Shown one piece after another: positions 32,387-41,398 of a stretch of DNA of 64,000 bases; the stretch's first letter is position 1, and every line of letters starts with the position of its first letter. Position numbers and translations under genes: made by a program. Under the pieces are notes generated by a model that saw nothing but the letters and a program-made list of their open reading frames with translations, had not been told where the DNA came from and searched no databases. The DNA comes from CAZNGF01 sp964572855 (GTDB lineage Bacteria > Bipolaricaulota > Bipolaricaulia > RBG-16-55-9 > JAJCYT01): positions 5,984-69,983 of the forward strand of contig CAZNGF010000006.1 in the NCBI GenBank assembly GCA_964572855.1. Reading direction: 5' to 3'.

Positions 32387-33715
32387 ATGCACACGCCATT
32401 CAGGGGCCTGGCCCTGCTGATTGTGACGCTGCTGCTGGGGGTGCTGGCGCCGCCGTCCCTGGCCGCCGACGCCGACGACGTGGCCCAACTCAACGTGAAA
32501 ATCGACCAGCTCGAAACGCTGACCGAGGACCTGGCTCAAGCGATCCACGCCGCCGACAAGAACCTGGACGCCCAGGGCGGCAGCCTGACGCCGCGGGTCG
32601 ACCATGCCGAGGGGGTCGCGCGCGACGTCTCGTTCGAGGTCAAAAAGCTCATGGACGCTTGGCGCGGTCTGCACCGGCGCGTGAGCGAGTTGGCCGCGCA
32701 GGTGGGCGAGTTCCGCCCCACCGTGCTCGGGTTCAAGGCGCGGATCGAGGCCTTCGGCCTGCGGCTGGAGCGGGCCGAACGCGATACCTCGTTCCTGAGC
32801 GTGCGGGTGTCGGACTTGGGGGACATGCTCGACCGGCTCGCCGCGCGCCTGAGCGCGCTGGAGCGGGACCAGCTGAGCGCGCTGCAGCTGCTGCGCGCCG
32901 AGGTCGACGCGTTCGTGCGCGGGTCCGGCGGCGCGCTGGAGGCGCTCTCGAGCGACTTCCTGCAGCTGCGGAGCCGCTTCGCCCAGCAGGACGAGCAGAT
33001 CGGCTTCAACCGGCACCGCATCGACTCGCTCAGAGAGCGGTCCCAAGCGCTCATGGACCGGTCCCACCTCCTGCTCAAACTGAACGCCCGGCTGGAGTCG
33101 GTCGTCGAAGCGCAAAGCCGGTTTGAGGGCCGCATCGCCGCGCTCGAGGCGCGGCTGGGGGACTACGGCGTGCTGGACGGCGGCGCCGCCGAGCTGGAGG
33201 CGAGCGTGGGCGCCCTCTCGCTGCGCTACCAGGAATTCGAGGCGCGGCTGGACGCAATCGAGCTGGAAGCCCCGCCCTCGCCGGACGAGGCCCGCGCCCA
33301 GTTGCGTGCGTTGCGTGCGCGCCTGGACGAGGCCGAGGCCATGGTGATGGCGCTCAAGGCGTCGGCCTCGATCGACACCGGCGCCCGGGAGCCCGGTCCG
33401 CTGGACGACCTACGCGCCCAGATCAAGGCGCTGCGGAACCAGATCACCTCGCAACTGATCGAGGTCGAGCGCCACAACCGGGTCGTGGCCGAGCTGAGCG
33501 CCCAACTGCAGGCGCGCGGCAGCGGCAGCACGTTCAACCGCAGCGAGCTGATCGCGCGCATCACGGCCGAGTTCCGCATAGAGATCCAGGGTCTGCTGCA
33601 GACGATCCAGGACGCCAAGGACGCGGCCAAGCAGGCCCAGATCGCCAACGGCCTGGCGCTGCTGGCGCTGCTGACGGGCGTGGCCGGCATCCTGATGGCG
33701 CTCATCCTGCGCTAG
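32387..33715 (+). CDS. exported coiled-coil protein with C-terminal membrane anchor
   Basis: 442 residues. Signal peptide at 1-26 (LALLIVTLLLGVLAPPSLAA), then long helical heptad regions (about 30-390) such as LKARIEAFGLRLERAERDT and LEALSSDFLQLRSRFAQQDE, and a final hydrophobic helix (ANGLALLALLTGVAGILMAL) before a one-residue tail. Anchored at its C-terminus and projecting outside, it could tether or space envelope layers. No enzymatic motif. The next gene starts 13 bases later. Confidence 0.85.
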   Translation: MHTPFRGLALLIVTLLLGVLAPPSLAADADDVAQLNVKIDQLETLTEDLAQAIHAADKNLDAQGGSLTPRVDHAEGVARDVSFEVKKLMDAWRGLHRRVSELAAQVGEFRPTVLGFKARIEAFGLRLERAERDTSFLSVRVSDLGDMLDRLAARLSALERDQLSALQLLRAEVDAFVRGSGGALEALSSDFLQLRSRFAQQDEQIGFNRHRIDSLRERSQALMDRSHLLLKLNARLESVVEAQSRFEGRIAALEARLGDYGVLDGGAAELEASVGALSLRYQEFEARLDAIELEAPPSPDEARAQLRALRARLDEAEAMVMALKASASIDTGAREPGPLDDLRAQIKALRNQITSQLIEVERHNRVVAELSAQLQARGSGSTFNRSELIARITAEFRIEIQGLLQTIQDAKDAAKQAQIANGLALLALLTGVAGILMALILR

Positions 33716-33728
33716 CGGGGCGTCCGTC

Positions 33729-34112
33729 GTGCGTTACCTGTTCAGCGTTTTCGTCGTGCTGCACGGCCTCGTGCACCTCTGGTACGTCACGCTCAGCCGG
33801 GGCTGGGTGCCGTTCGAGCCCGCGATGGGCTGGACCGGGCGGTCCTGGCTGCTCACCCCCCTGATCGGATCGTCCGCGGCGCGCACGCTGGCCGGCGGCC
33901 TGTTCGCGCTGGCGGCCCTGCTGCTGCTGGCCTGCGGCGTCGGGATCGCCCTGCGTGCCGACTGGTGGCGCCCGCTGCTGTTGACCGCGGCTGCGTTCTC
34001 AATGGTCGTGACGCTGCTGTTCTGGGATGGGGACGTCTCCATGCTGGTTCAAAAGGGACTGCTGGGCGTTCTAATCAACATCGGGCTCTTATTGGCGCTC
34101 TGGCTGGGGTAA
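33729..34112 (+). CDS. four-helix membrane protein
   Basis: 127 residues from a GTG start 13 bases after the previous stop. Four hydrophobic helices: YLFSVFVVLHGLVHLWYVTL, LAGGLFALAALLLLACGVGI, LLLTAAAFSMVVTLLFW and LLGVLINIGLLLALWLG. The HGLVHLWYV block near the N-terminus recalls a group of uncharacterised membrane proteins. Probably cotranscribed with the coiled-coil gene. A GTAGGG palindrome follows downstream. Confidence 0.75.
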   Translation: MRYLFSVFVVLHGLVHLWYVTLSRGWVPFEPAMGWTGRSWLLTPLIGSSAARTLAGGLFALAALLLLACGVGIALRADWWRPLLLTAAAFSMVVTLLFWDGDVSMLVQKGLLGVLINIGLLLALWLG

Positions 34113-34131
34113 TCCAAGGCGGTAGGGTCCG

Positions 34132-34170
34132 CTACGCGGGCCACATGCCGGCCTGCACAGCAGGCCCTAC
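34132..34170. repeat. palindromic spacer repeat with GTAGGG/CCCTAC ends
   Basis: A 39-base element between convergent genes, starting GTAGGGTCCGC and ending GCAGGCCCTAC, with an internal GCGGGCCACATGCCGGCC. Termini are self-complementary (GTAGGG with CCCTAC). It resembles the GTAGGGGCGC palindromes but belongs to a different subtype. Confidence 0.55.
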
Positions 34171-34183
34171 ATTTCTGTTTGCC

Positions 34184-36382
34184 CTACGATACTTCCGATG
34201 CGAGCCCCACGGCCGCTAGCAGCGCGCGATAGCGCGGTTCGTTTCGCAACGGGTCCCAGCGGTGCCCCACCCCGAGGTAGCTCAGCAGCCAGGTGCGCTC
34301 TTCGAGTCCCCGTTCCAGTTCGTCGAGCGCGGCGTCGTGTGCCCCGAGACCGAGGTGAACCAGCGCGCGGTGGAACGGCGAGACCGGGACGGGGCCCTTC
34401 CAAGCGTCGAACTGTTTCAGCACGGAGCTCGCCGCGCCGCGCCGCCCGAGCCGGCCGTTCAGGTAGCCCAGCGAAGCCAGCGTCGGGACGTTGGGACCCA
34501 CGAGGTCGAGCTCGGCGCGGAATTCCCGCAGCGCGTCCTCGTGCCGTTCCAGGGACTCGTAGGCCAATCCCAGCACGGCGCGCGCCGGGCCGAAGTCGGG
34601 GTCGAGCTCGAGGGCGCGCTCGCACTGCGCCACGGCCTCCTCGCCGCGGCGGGCGTAGACGAGCTTCCAGCCCAGCACGGTGTTGATCGTGAGCGAGAGC
34701 GGATCGAGTGTGAGGGCCGTTCGAACCTGCTCGACGGCCGCCTCGACTTCCCCGGTGGCGGCCAGCAGCTCGGCGTACCACTGGCGCGCCGTGGGGTAGT
34801 TGGGGTTCAACTCCAAGGCCCGCTCGAAGGTGACGCGCGCCGCGCGCCAGTCCCAATCGTGGTTCATCCGGACGTGCGCCAGCGGCGTGAGCGCCTCGGC
34901 CGAATCCGGGTCGAGCTCGAGCGCCCGCAGCGCGGCGGCCCTGGCCTCCGCAAACGTTTGCGGGGGGCGGTAGCCGAACCAGGCCAACGTGGCGTGCGCG
35001 TCGGCCAGCCCGGCCCAGGCCGGGGCGTAGGCCGGGTCGCGCTCGAGGGCCCCGCGGAAGCATGCGACGGCCTTTTCCATCTGCGCCCCCGTGCGCTTGT
35101 TCCAGAAGTAGCGCCCCTTGAGGTAGAGGTGGTAGGCGTCCAGGTTCCCGGCGTGCGGCTGGTCCAGGCGCCGCCGCTCGGCGGCCGAGACCTCGGCGTG
35201 CAGGGCGGCGGCGATCTGGCGCGCCAGCTCGCTCTGGATCGCGAAGATGTCGGTCAGCTCGCGGTCGTAGATCTCGGCCCAGCGCGTCTCGTCCGAGTCC
35301 ACCTCGACCAAGCGCGCGGCCACGCGCACCCGACCCCCCTGCGTGCGCACGCTGCCCTCCAGCACGGCCCCCACCCCGAGCGCCGCGCCGATCTCGCGGC
35401 GGCTGCGCCTCGTGTGCTTGTAGCGCAGCGCCGAGGCCGGGGCGATCACCTTGAGGTCGCGCACCCGGGCCAGTTGGGCGATCAGGTCCTCGGTGAGCCC
35501 GTCGCTGAACACGGTGTGCGCCTGGCGCGAGGAGAGCTGGACGAACGGGAGCACGGCGATCGACTTGAAGGCGCGCGCGGCCTCCCCGCGTTGCGCGCGC
35601 TCGGCCAGCGCGCGCGTCTCGGCGTCCGGCTCGGCGCCCAACTCGGCCAGCGCGCGCTCGCAGTCGCGGAACGCCTGCGCGGCCTTGCCGGGCTCGGCGG
35701 CGCGGGCGTGGCACCTGATCAGTTGGCGGTGGGCCGCCTCGCGGTACGGGTCGCGCTCGAGCGCCGCGCGGGCGCAGGCCACGGCGCGCTCGAACGTCCC
35801 GCGCCGGGCATGCAACTCGGCCAAGCGAGTGAGCGCCTCGCCCGCCCGCTCGGCGAAGCGGCGGCGTGGCCCTTCCGCCCAGGGCGCGTAGCGCTCCTCG
35901 GCCAGCAGCTCGCCCTCGGCCAGCGCGGCGGCCCGCTCGTAGGCCGCCACCGCCTCGTCCCAGCGCGCCTCCCGCTCGGCGCGAGCGGCGGCATCGAGCG
36001 CTTGCTCGAACGCCTCCAGGTCGATCCAGCAGGGGGCGGTCTCGCTCAGGCGGTAGCGCCCCTTGCCCTCGCTACGCACGAAGCGCGAGTCCGCCCCCCG
36101 CCGCAGCCCGGGCTCGAGCGCGCGCCGCAGCTCGCTCACGCGCGCGTGCAGGTTCTGCAACGCCTTGTCCGGCGCCAGGTCGGGGAAGAGCCACTCCACC
36201 AGTTGCTCCTGGGTCAGCACCTGGCCGCGCCGGCAGGCCAGCAGCTTGAAGAGCGCCTGGGTCCTGCGCCGCCCCCAGGCGCTCGGGGCAATCGGCTCCC
36301 CGTCGCGCCAGGCGCCGAACGGGCCGATCAAGCGCGCGCGCAGCCCCGCACGGTTTCGTCCCTCGTCACGCGCATCCGCCAC
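34184..36382 (-). CDS. BTAD/SARP-type regulator with TolB-like and TPR domains
   Basis: 732 residues. Residues ~15-110: OmpR/SARP-like winged helix (GPFGAWRDGEPIAPSAWGRR, LTQEQLVEWLFPDLAPDKAL). ~120-265: bacterial transcriptional activator (BTAD) helical repeats. ~272-400: TolB-like/FlgO-like domain (FKSIAVLPFVQLSSRQAHTV, SDGLTEDLIAQLARVRDLKV). ~410-730: about eight TPRs (YAPAWAGLADAHATLAWFGY, AVAQCERALELDPDFGPARA). This architecture is common among stand-alone sensors whose ligand is unknown. GTG start with a GGGGGG box upstream. It stands alone, convergent with the small membrane gene and divergent from the DUF1579-like gene. Confidence 0.9.
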   Translation of the reverse strand: MADARDEGRNRAGLRARLIGPFGAWRDGEPIAPSAWGRRRTQALFKLLACRRGQVLTQEQLVEWLFPDLAPDKALQNLHARVSELRRALEPGLRRGADSRFVRSEGKGRYRLSETAPCWIDLEAFEQALDAAARAEREARWDEAVAAYERAAALAEGELLAEERYAPWAEGPRRRFAERAGEALTRLAELHARRGTFERAVACARAALERDPYREAAHRQLIRCHARAAEPGKAAQAFRDCERALAELGAEPDAETRALAERAQRGEAARAFKSIAVLPFVQLSSRQAHTVFSDGLTEDLIAQLARVRDLKVIAPASALRYKHTRRSRREIGAALGVGAVLEGSVRTQGGRVRVAARLVEVDSDETRWAEIYDRELTDIFAIQSELARQIAAALHAEVSAAERRRLDQPHAGNLDAYHLYLKGRYFWNKRTGAQMEKAVACFRGALERDPAYAPAWAGLADAHATLAWFGYRPPQTFAEARAAALRALELDPDSAEALTPLAHVRMNHDWDWRAARVTFERALELNPNYPTARQWYAELLAATGEVEAAVEQVRTALTLDPLSLTINTVLGWKLVYARRGEEAVAQCERALELDPDFGPARAVLGLAYESLERHEDALREFRAELDLVGPNVPTLASLGYLNGRLGRRGAASSVLKQFDAWKGPVPVSPFHRALVHLGLGAHDAALDELERGLEERTWLLSYLGVGHRWDPLRNEPRYRALLAAVGLASEVS

Positions 36383-36405
36383 GGTTGCCCCCCTTTGCGG
36401 GCTCG

Positions 36406-36411
36406 ATTATA
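36406..36411 (-). promoter_or_regulatory. consensus -10 element upstream of the BTAD regulator
   Basis: TATAAT on the minus strand, 24 bases before the GTG start. No convincing -35 is visible 16-18 bases upstream, so an activator may be needed. Confidence 0.45.
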
Positions 36412-36511
36412 GGGGACGGGCCGCGGGAATTTACGCCCGGAAGGCAAGCGGAAGCGCGGCCGCCTAGCATCCGAAAACGGAGGACGAGTTCGGCATCACA
36501 AGGAGGTTTGC

Positions 36512-37075
36512 ATGCAAAACGCGCTTTGGGTCGCGCTGGTGGCGCTGGGCTTGCTGGGCGGTTACTTCCTGCTGTCCGGCCCCTCGCCGGCGGCGCCGGC
36601 CGGAAAGGAGATCGTGATGGACGTGTCGGCCGTGGAGATGTCCGGCAACTGCGACGCGCCGGAGGCCACCCAGCTCGATTTCTGGGTGGGCGAGTGGGAC
36701 CTCAGCTGGGACGGCGGCAGCGGGACCAACGTCATCCGGCGCACCCTGGGCGGCTGCGTGATCGAGGAGAACTTCAGCAGCCCGGAACAGGGCTACTACG
36801 GCATGAGCGTCTCGATGTTCGACGCGCGCGCCGGGCAGTGGAAACAGACCTGGGTGGACAACGGCGGGAGCTATCTGGACTTCGTCGGCGGCGTGCGCGA
36901 CGACGGTCTGATGTCGTTCTGGCGCGCGTTCACCAACCCCGAGGGGGAGACGGTGACCCAGCGCATGGTCTGGGAAAACGTGTCTGAAGACAGCATGGAC
37001 TGGCGCTGGGAGCGCTCGCTCGACGGCGGCGAGAGCTGGGAGACGCTCTGGCTCATCCACTACGAGCGGCGCTAA
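36512..37075 (+). CDS. exported DUF1579-like protein
   Basis: 187 residues; AAGGAGG lies 6 bases before the ATG. Signal peptide or anchor (LWVALVALGLLGGYFLLSG). The mature part has the block LDFWVGEWDLSWDGGSGTNV and GCVIEENFSSPEQGYYGMSV followed by beta strands (WKQTWVDNGGSYLDFVGGVR). This F-W-V-G-E-W beta-barrel family is widespread but uncharacterised; lipocalin-like ligand binding is the usual guess. It sits 19 bases upstream of the VCBS-repeat gene on the same strand. Confidence 0.8.
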   Translation: MQNALWVALVALGLLGGYFLLSGPSPAAPAGKEIVMDVSAVEMSGNCDAPEATQLDFWVGEWDLSWDGGSGTNVIRRTLGGCVIEENFSSPEQGYYGMSVSMFDARAGQWKQTWVDNGGSYLDFVGGVRDDGLMSFWRAFTNPEGETVTQRMVWENVSEDSMDWRWERSLDGGESWETLWLIHYERR

Positions 37076-37094
37076 GGAGAATAGGGAGAACTTG

Positions 37095-38618
37095 ATGCCT
37101 ATCATCGGTCGGGTAGTCGGACTCATGTTGTTTTGTGTCGGCCTTGCAGCCGGAGCCAGCGCACAGGGCGAAGGCCTTTCCCTCACGCGGGTCGCCCAGG
37201 GTCCCATCGCCTCTGACGGTGGCGCGACCGGCGCGGCCTGGGCCGACTTCGACGGCGACGGCGATCTGGACCTGTTTACGGTCGGCACCATGCCCAACAC
37301 GTTCGTCAAAGGGCTCTACCGCAACGACGGCGACGGCACCTTCACCAAGCTCAGCGGTGGGACGCTGCTGGAGACCGGCAACGTGTTGCGCGGCCTGAGT
37401 TGGGGCGACTACGACAACGACGGCAACCTAGACGTCGCCGTGGCCGGTACGCCTTCGCTGGTGTACGGCAACGCGGGCGACGGCACCTTCACCGTGGTCG
37501 AGTTGGGCGACGCGGTCGCGCCGGACGTACGCGGCTGGTCCCCGTCCTGGGCCGACTACGACAACGACGGATATCTGGACCTGTTCATCACGCACCCAGC
37601 CGGATTCGCCGGCTCAGTGCAGCGCAACCACCTGTTCCGCAACGGCGGCCCGCCGGACTTCCGACTGACGCGGGTGCCGGAGGTGGCCGTGAGCGCCGAG
37701 AGCGCGCCGTTCACCAGCGGCAACTGGACGGATTTCGACGGCGACGGCGACTTGGACTTGTTCGTCGGCAGCGGACCGGCCAATGGGCTCAAGGGGCTGG
37801 ACTTCTACTACCGCAACCTGCTGAGCGAAACTGGGTCAGCGGCGTTCGAGCGCATCCGCGGCACCCCCTTCGCTGACCAGCGCCGTGACGGCCAGGTCGT
37901 CAACTGGATCGACATCGACAACGACCGCGACCTTGACTTCTTCGTCACCAACTGGGGCGGGCAATTGGGCGGGCTCGAAAACGAGCTCTACCGCAACGAC
38001 TGTGGGACGTTCGTCCGCGTCACCGAGGGGCCGCTGGTGACCGACCGGGCCATCTCGCTGGCCAACGTCTGGGGCGACCTAGACAACGACGGCGACCTCG
38101 ACGTGGTGGTGGCCAACAGCGGGCGCAACGGCTTCTACCTCAACCGCGGCGACGGGACGTTCGAGCGCGTCGCCCAAGGCGCGTTCGTCGCCGACAGCAA
38201 CGCGAACTGGAGCGCCTCGCTGGGCGACTACGACGACGACGGCGACCTCGACGTGTTCATCCCCGCGCTGCGACCCAACGCGCGGCATTTTCTCTACCGC
38301 AACGACTTGGCCAAAGGCAACGCCTGGATCGCTCTCGACCTGGTCGGTACGGTCTCCAACCGCGCCGGGATCGGCGCCAAGGTCCATGCCCGGGCCAGGA
38401 TCGACGGCCGGCACGTCTGGCAGCAGCGCGAGGTTTCGAGCCAGAACAGCTTTCTGGGGCACAACATGCTGCGCGTCCACTTCGGGTTCGGGGATGCCTC
38501 CTGGGTCGACAAACTCGTGATCGAGTGGCCTTCGGGGGCGACCGACCGCTTCGCCGACGTCGAGGTGAACCGGCGCCTGCGCGCCACCGAGGGAGGCGGA
38601 TTGGCAGCCGTCGAATGA
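37095..38618 (+). CDS. exported FG-GAP/VCBS propeller protein with ASPIC/UnbV domain
   Basis: 507 residues from ATG 37095 (GGGAG upstream; a TTG directly precedes it). Signal peptide ends at GASAQ. Six or seven FG-GAP/VCBS blades follow, each with a calcium loop such as WADFDGDGDLDLF, WADYDNDGYLDLF, WTDFDGDGDLDLF, WIDIDNDRDLDFF and WGDLDNDGDLDVV, typical of integrin-like propellers. The last ~110 residues match the ASPIC/UnbV domain (NRAGIGAKVHARARIDGRHV, DKLVIEWPSGATDRF). It is an extracellular binding protein of unknown ligand. The gene pairs with the DUF1579-like gene upstream. Confidence 0.92.
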   Translation: MPIIGRVVGLMLFCVGLAAGASAQGEGLSLTRVAQGPIASDGGATGAAWADFDGDGDLDLFTVGTMPNTFVKGLYRNDGDGTFTKLSGGTLLETGNVLRGLSWGDYDNDGNLDVAVAGTPSLVYGNAGDGTFTVVELGDAVAPDVRGWSPSWADYDNDGYLDLFITHPAGFAGSVQRNHLFRNGGPPDFRLTRVPEVAVSAESAPFTSGNWTDFDGDGDLDLFVGSGPANGLKGLDFYYRNLLSETGSAAFERIRGTPFADQRRDGQVVNWIDIDNDRDLDFFVTNWGGQLGGLENELYRNDCGTFVRVTEGPLVTDRAISLANVWGDLDNDGDLDVVVANSGRNGFYLNRGDGTFERVAQGAFVADSNANWSASLGDYDDDGDLDVFIPALRPNARHFLYRNDLAKGNAWIALDLVGTVSNRAGIGAKVHARARIDGRHVWQQREVSSQNSFLGHNMLRVHFGFGDASWVDKLVIEWPSGATDRFADVEVNRRLRATEGGGLAAVE

Positions 38619-38713
38619 AGGGGCGTTCAAGCGATGTCAAGGCGCCTCTGCACGCCGGCCCCCGGTGCCTTATCATGACCACCCCGACGTCAATCAGAGG
38701 AGGTCATGTTCCT

Positions 38714-40240
38714 TTGGCATCACGATGGATTCGACCGTTGAGCGCCGCGGCGCTCCTGACGCTGACTTCCCTGTGGCCGGCACACGCCCAGTTCGGGCCT
38801 CAAGAGCCCGACCTGGTGGTCACCGAGATCACCCTCTCGAACGAGCGCCCCGCTCCCGGAGACGAGCTCACGGTGCGGGCCACGATCAAGAACGCGGGCG
38901 AGGCGGAAGCGGACGGCGGCTTCAACGTGCGCTTTCACCTGAGCCTGGCGCCCGATCAGGTGGCCATCACCTTCGGCGCGCCCATCAACGACCTGACCGT
39001 GTCCATCCAGCGCCAGGGGCGGGGCCTGCGCCCCGGCGAGGAACGGACCGTGAGCTTCCCCTGGACCGTGGTGGGCGTGCCGCTGCTGCGCCTGCGCGCC
39101 ACGGTCGACGCGCCGTTGGACCGCGTGCAAGAGGCCGACGAGCGCAACAACACGCTGGAGCGCGCCGTGTTCATCGAGGAGGCCGAGCTGGACGCCTGGT
39201 GGCAGGACCAGATCGGCGGCCGCGAGGCCCTGGCGCTGGAGCGCGGGAGCGAGGACGTGGTGGTGGCCGTGGTCGACTCCGGCATCGACTGGAGCCACCC
39301 CGAGCTGGCCGACCGGCTCTGGACCAACCCCGGCGAGGCGCCCGGAAACGGCCAAGACGACGATGGCAACGGCTTCGTGGACGACGTACACGGTTGGGAC
39401 TTCGTCGACGACGACAACAACCTGGGCGGGACGCCGCGCGACCTGCACGCCACGGCCGTGGCCGGCATCGTCGCCGCCGCCGACGACGGCCGCGGCACGA
39501 CCGGCGTGGCCCCGGGTGCCCGGCTCATGGACCTGCGCGTGCTCGACAGCCGCGGCTTCGGCGGCTTCGACGACGTCACGGCCGCGATCCACTACGCCGT
39601 GGCGCACGGGGCGGACGTGATCAACTTGAGCCTGGGCGCGCCCGAGAACGCCGCCGAGTTCTGCCCGCCGACCACGCGCGCGATTTGCAGTGACCAGCTC
39701 GATGCCCTGCTGGCGGCGCAGGAGGCGGCCATCGACGCCGCGCGCGCAGCGGGCGCGGTCGTGGTGGCCTCGGCCGGCAACGAGGGCGCCGGCGTGGGCT
39801 TCCCGGCGCGCTTTGAATCGGCCCTAGCCGTGGGCGCCACCACGCTGCAGAACCGCGTGGCCGGCTACAGCAACCGGGGCGGCGAGGTCGTGGTGACCGC
39901 CCCCGGCGGCGACCTGAGCGAGGAGCAACTGCGCGCGCTGTTCGCCTCGCTGGCCGACGACTTCCAGGCGGTCGTGCCCCAGCTCGCCTCCCTGATCGTG
40001 GCCCCGTATCCCGGCGAGGGCTACGGCTGGTTCTCGGGCACCTCGGCCGCCGCGCCGTTTGTGAGCGGCGTGGTCGCGCTCATGCGCTCGGCCAACCCGG
40101 ACCTGACGCCGGACCAGATCACCCAAATCCTGCGGGAGACGGCCACCGACCGCGGCGCGTCCGGCCGGGACGATTCCTTCGGCGCGGGCATCGTGCACGC
40201 GCGCCGCGCCGTCGAGGCGGCGCGAACAGTCGGAAACTGA
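38714..40240 (+). CDS. secreted subtilisin-like serine protease with CARDB domain
   Basis: 508 residues from TTG 38714: AGAGGAGGT lies 9 bases upstream and the signal peptide (LSAAALLTLTSLWPAHAQ) then starts near residue 8, whereas the upstream in-frame ATG would place it after a long polar leader. Residues ~30-150: CARDB adhesion-like domain (LVVTEITLSNERPAPGDELT). ~160-505: peptidase S8 with Asp in VAVVDSGIDWSHPEL, His in DLHATAVAGIVA and Ser in SGTSAAAPFVSGVVALM; oxyanion Asn in ASAGNEGAG. All catalytic residues are present. It is likely to be an extracellular protease. Confidence 0.93.
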   Translation: MASRWIRPLSAAALLTLTSLWPAHAQFGPQEPDLVVTEITLSNERPAPGDELTVRATIKNAGEAEADGGFNVRFHLSLAPDQVAITFGAPINDLTVSIQRQGRGLRPGEERTVSFPWTVVGVPLLRLRATVDAPLDRVQEADERNNTLERAVFIEEAELDAWWQDQIGGREALALERGSEDVVVAVVDSGIDWSHPELADRLWTNPGEAPGNGQDDDGNGFVDDVHGWDFVDDDNNLGGTPRDLHATAVAGIVAAADDGRGTTGVAPGARLMDLRVLDSRGFGGFDDVTAAIHYAVAHGADVINLSLGAPENAAEFCPPTTRAICSDQLDALLAAQEAAIDAARAAGAVVVASAGNEGAGVGFPARFESALAVGATTLQNRVAGYSNRGGEVVVTAPGGDLSEEQLRALFASLADDFQAVVPQLASLIVAPYPGEGYGWFSGTSAAAPFVSGVVALMRSANPDLTPDQITQILRETATDRGASGRDDSFGAGIVHARRAVEAARTVGN

Positions 40241-40429
40241 TCGGATTCAACGGGAAGAAACGGACTTGGGGAGAGCGTTTTGTCGAGCTCTACCCAAGTA
40301 TCCCGTGCGCCAGTCGGCCGAGGTCCTCGGCGAAATGGGATCTGTGGCGTATTCACTTGTCTGCCGCGTGTGTGTCTTGGGCATCGCTGCAACCCTAGCA
40401 CGATTCCGCGCGCGTCCGAACGATAAGGG

Positions 40430-41398
40430 TTACCGGCGCGGCTGATCCCGGTCAGGTTCGCGGGGGGCAACGCCGCGCCCGTCCGCCGCGTCCGGGCGCC
40501 GCCGCCGGCCCAGCAGCCCTCCGGGGAAGAAGCGCACGACCAGGATGAGCGCGACCCCGAGCAAGAGGGGATGGCCCGTGCTCCACCAGCGGCTCAGCAG
40601 AAGTTCGAGCCCCTTGAAGCCGGCCGTGCCCAGCACGGGTCCGGCCAACGTGCCCGCCCCGCCGAACAGCGTCCAGACGATCACGTCGGCGGAGAGAATC
40701 CAGTGGAAGAGCGAGGCGTCCACGAAGCGGTTGAAGGTCGCAAACAGCGCGCCGGCCAGGCCGGAAAGCACACCCGAGGCCAAAAACGCCGTCCACTTGA
40801 GCGCCGCCACCGGATACCCCAGCTCGGCCGCGCGGCGCTCGTTCTCGCGCACGAGGCGCCAAGACAACCCCAGCGGCGTGCGCAGCAGCCAGCGCAGCCC
40901 GGCCAGCGCGGCGGCCGTCGTCCCGAGCAGGGCGAAATAGAGCGTCGTCCGATCGGTCAGGTCGAGCCCGAAGGGCGCCGGCAGCGCAAAGGTGCGCCCG
41001 TTGTCGCCGCCCGTGATCGCGTTCAGGTTGAGCGCCAGCAGGTAGAGCGCCATGGCGGTCACCGCGGTGAGGATGATGAAGCCGTGCCCGTGGGTGCGCA
41101 CGGCCAGCGCGCCCAACACCGCCGCGCCCAGCGCCGCCGCGCCCACGCCGGCCAGCAGCGCCAGCGGCAGGCCCACCCCGCCGTAGAGGATGGCCAGCGC
41201 CACGCCGTAGGCCCCCAGGCCGAAGTAGACCGACTGTCCCAGGCTCAGCAGCCCGGCGTAACCGTAGAGCAGGTTGAACCCGAGCGCGAACAGCGACCAG
41301 ACCAAGAGCTCGCTGGCAAACAGCAGGTAGAACGGCGGCAGGACGAGCGGCGCGGCCAACAGCAGCCCCGCCCCGGCGACCCAGAGGAGCCGGCTCAC
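40430..41398 (-). CDS. livM: branched-chain amino-acid ABC transporter permease LivM
   Basis: 322 residues, eight to ten membrane helices; the LivM-type permease that forms the channel with LivH. Conserved blocks: LLYGYAGLLSLGQSVYFGLG, TRTHGHG-like VRTHGHGFIILTAVTAMALY, RENERRAAELGYPVAALKW, FLASGVLSGLAGALFA and ADVIVWTLFGGAGTLAGPVL. GTG start in a GTGA overlap with the livH stop. The C-terminal ~30 residues (RRRRPDAADGRG...) are basic and unusual. ATPase (livF, livG) and binding-protein genes are not in the window. Confidence 0.92.
   Translation of the reverse strand: MSRLLWVAGAGLLLAAPLVLPPFYLLFASELLVWSLFALGFNLLYGYAGLLSLGQSVYFGLGAYGVALAILYGGVGLPLALLAGVGAAALGAAVLGALAVRTHGHGFIILTAVTAMALYLLALNLNAITGGDNGRTFALPAPFGLDLTDRTTLYFALLGTTAAALAGLRWLLRTPLGLSWRLVRENERRAAELGYPVAALKWTAFLASGVLSGLAGALFATFNRFVDASLFHWILSADVIVWTLFGGAGTLAGPVLGTAGFKGLELLLSRWWSTGHPLLLGVALILVVRFFPGGLLGRRRRPDAADGRGVAPREPDRDQPRR

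Noticed and set aside
34262..36412. Plus-strand open frame of 716 codons opposite the BTAD regulator
   Set aside because: Antisense shadow of a gene with clear domain order.
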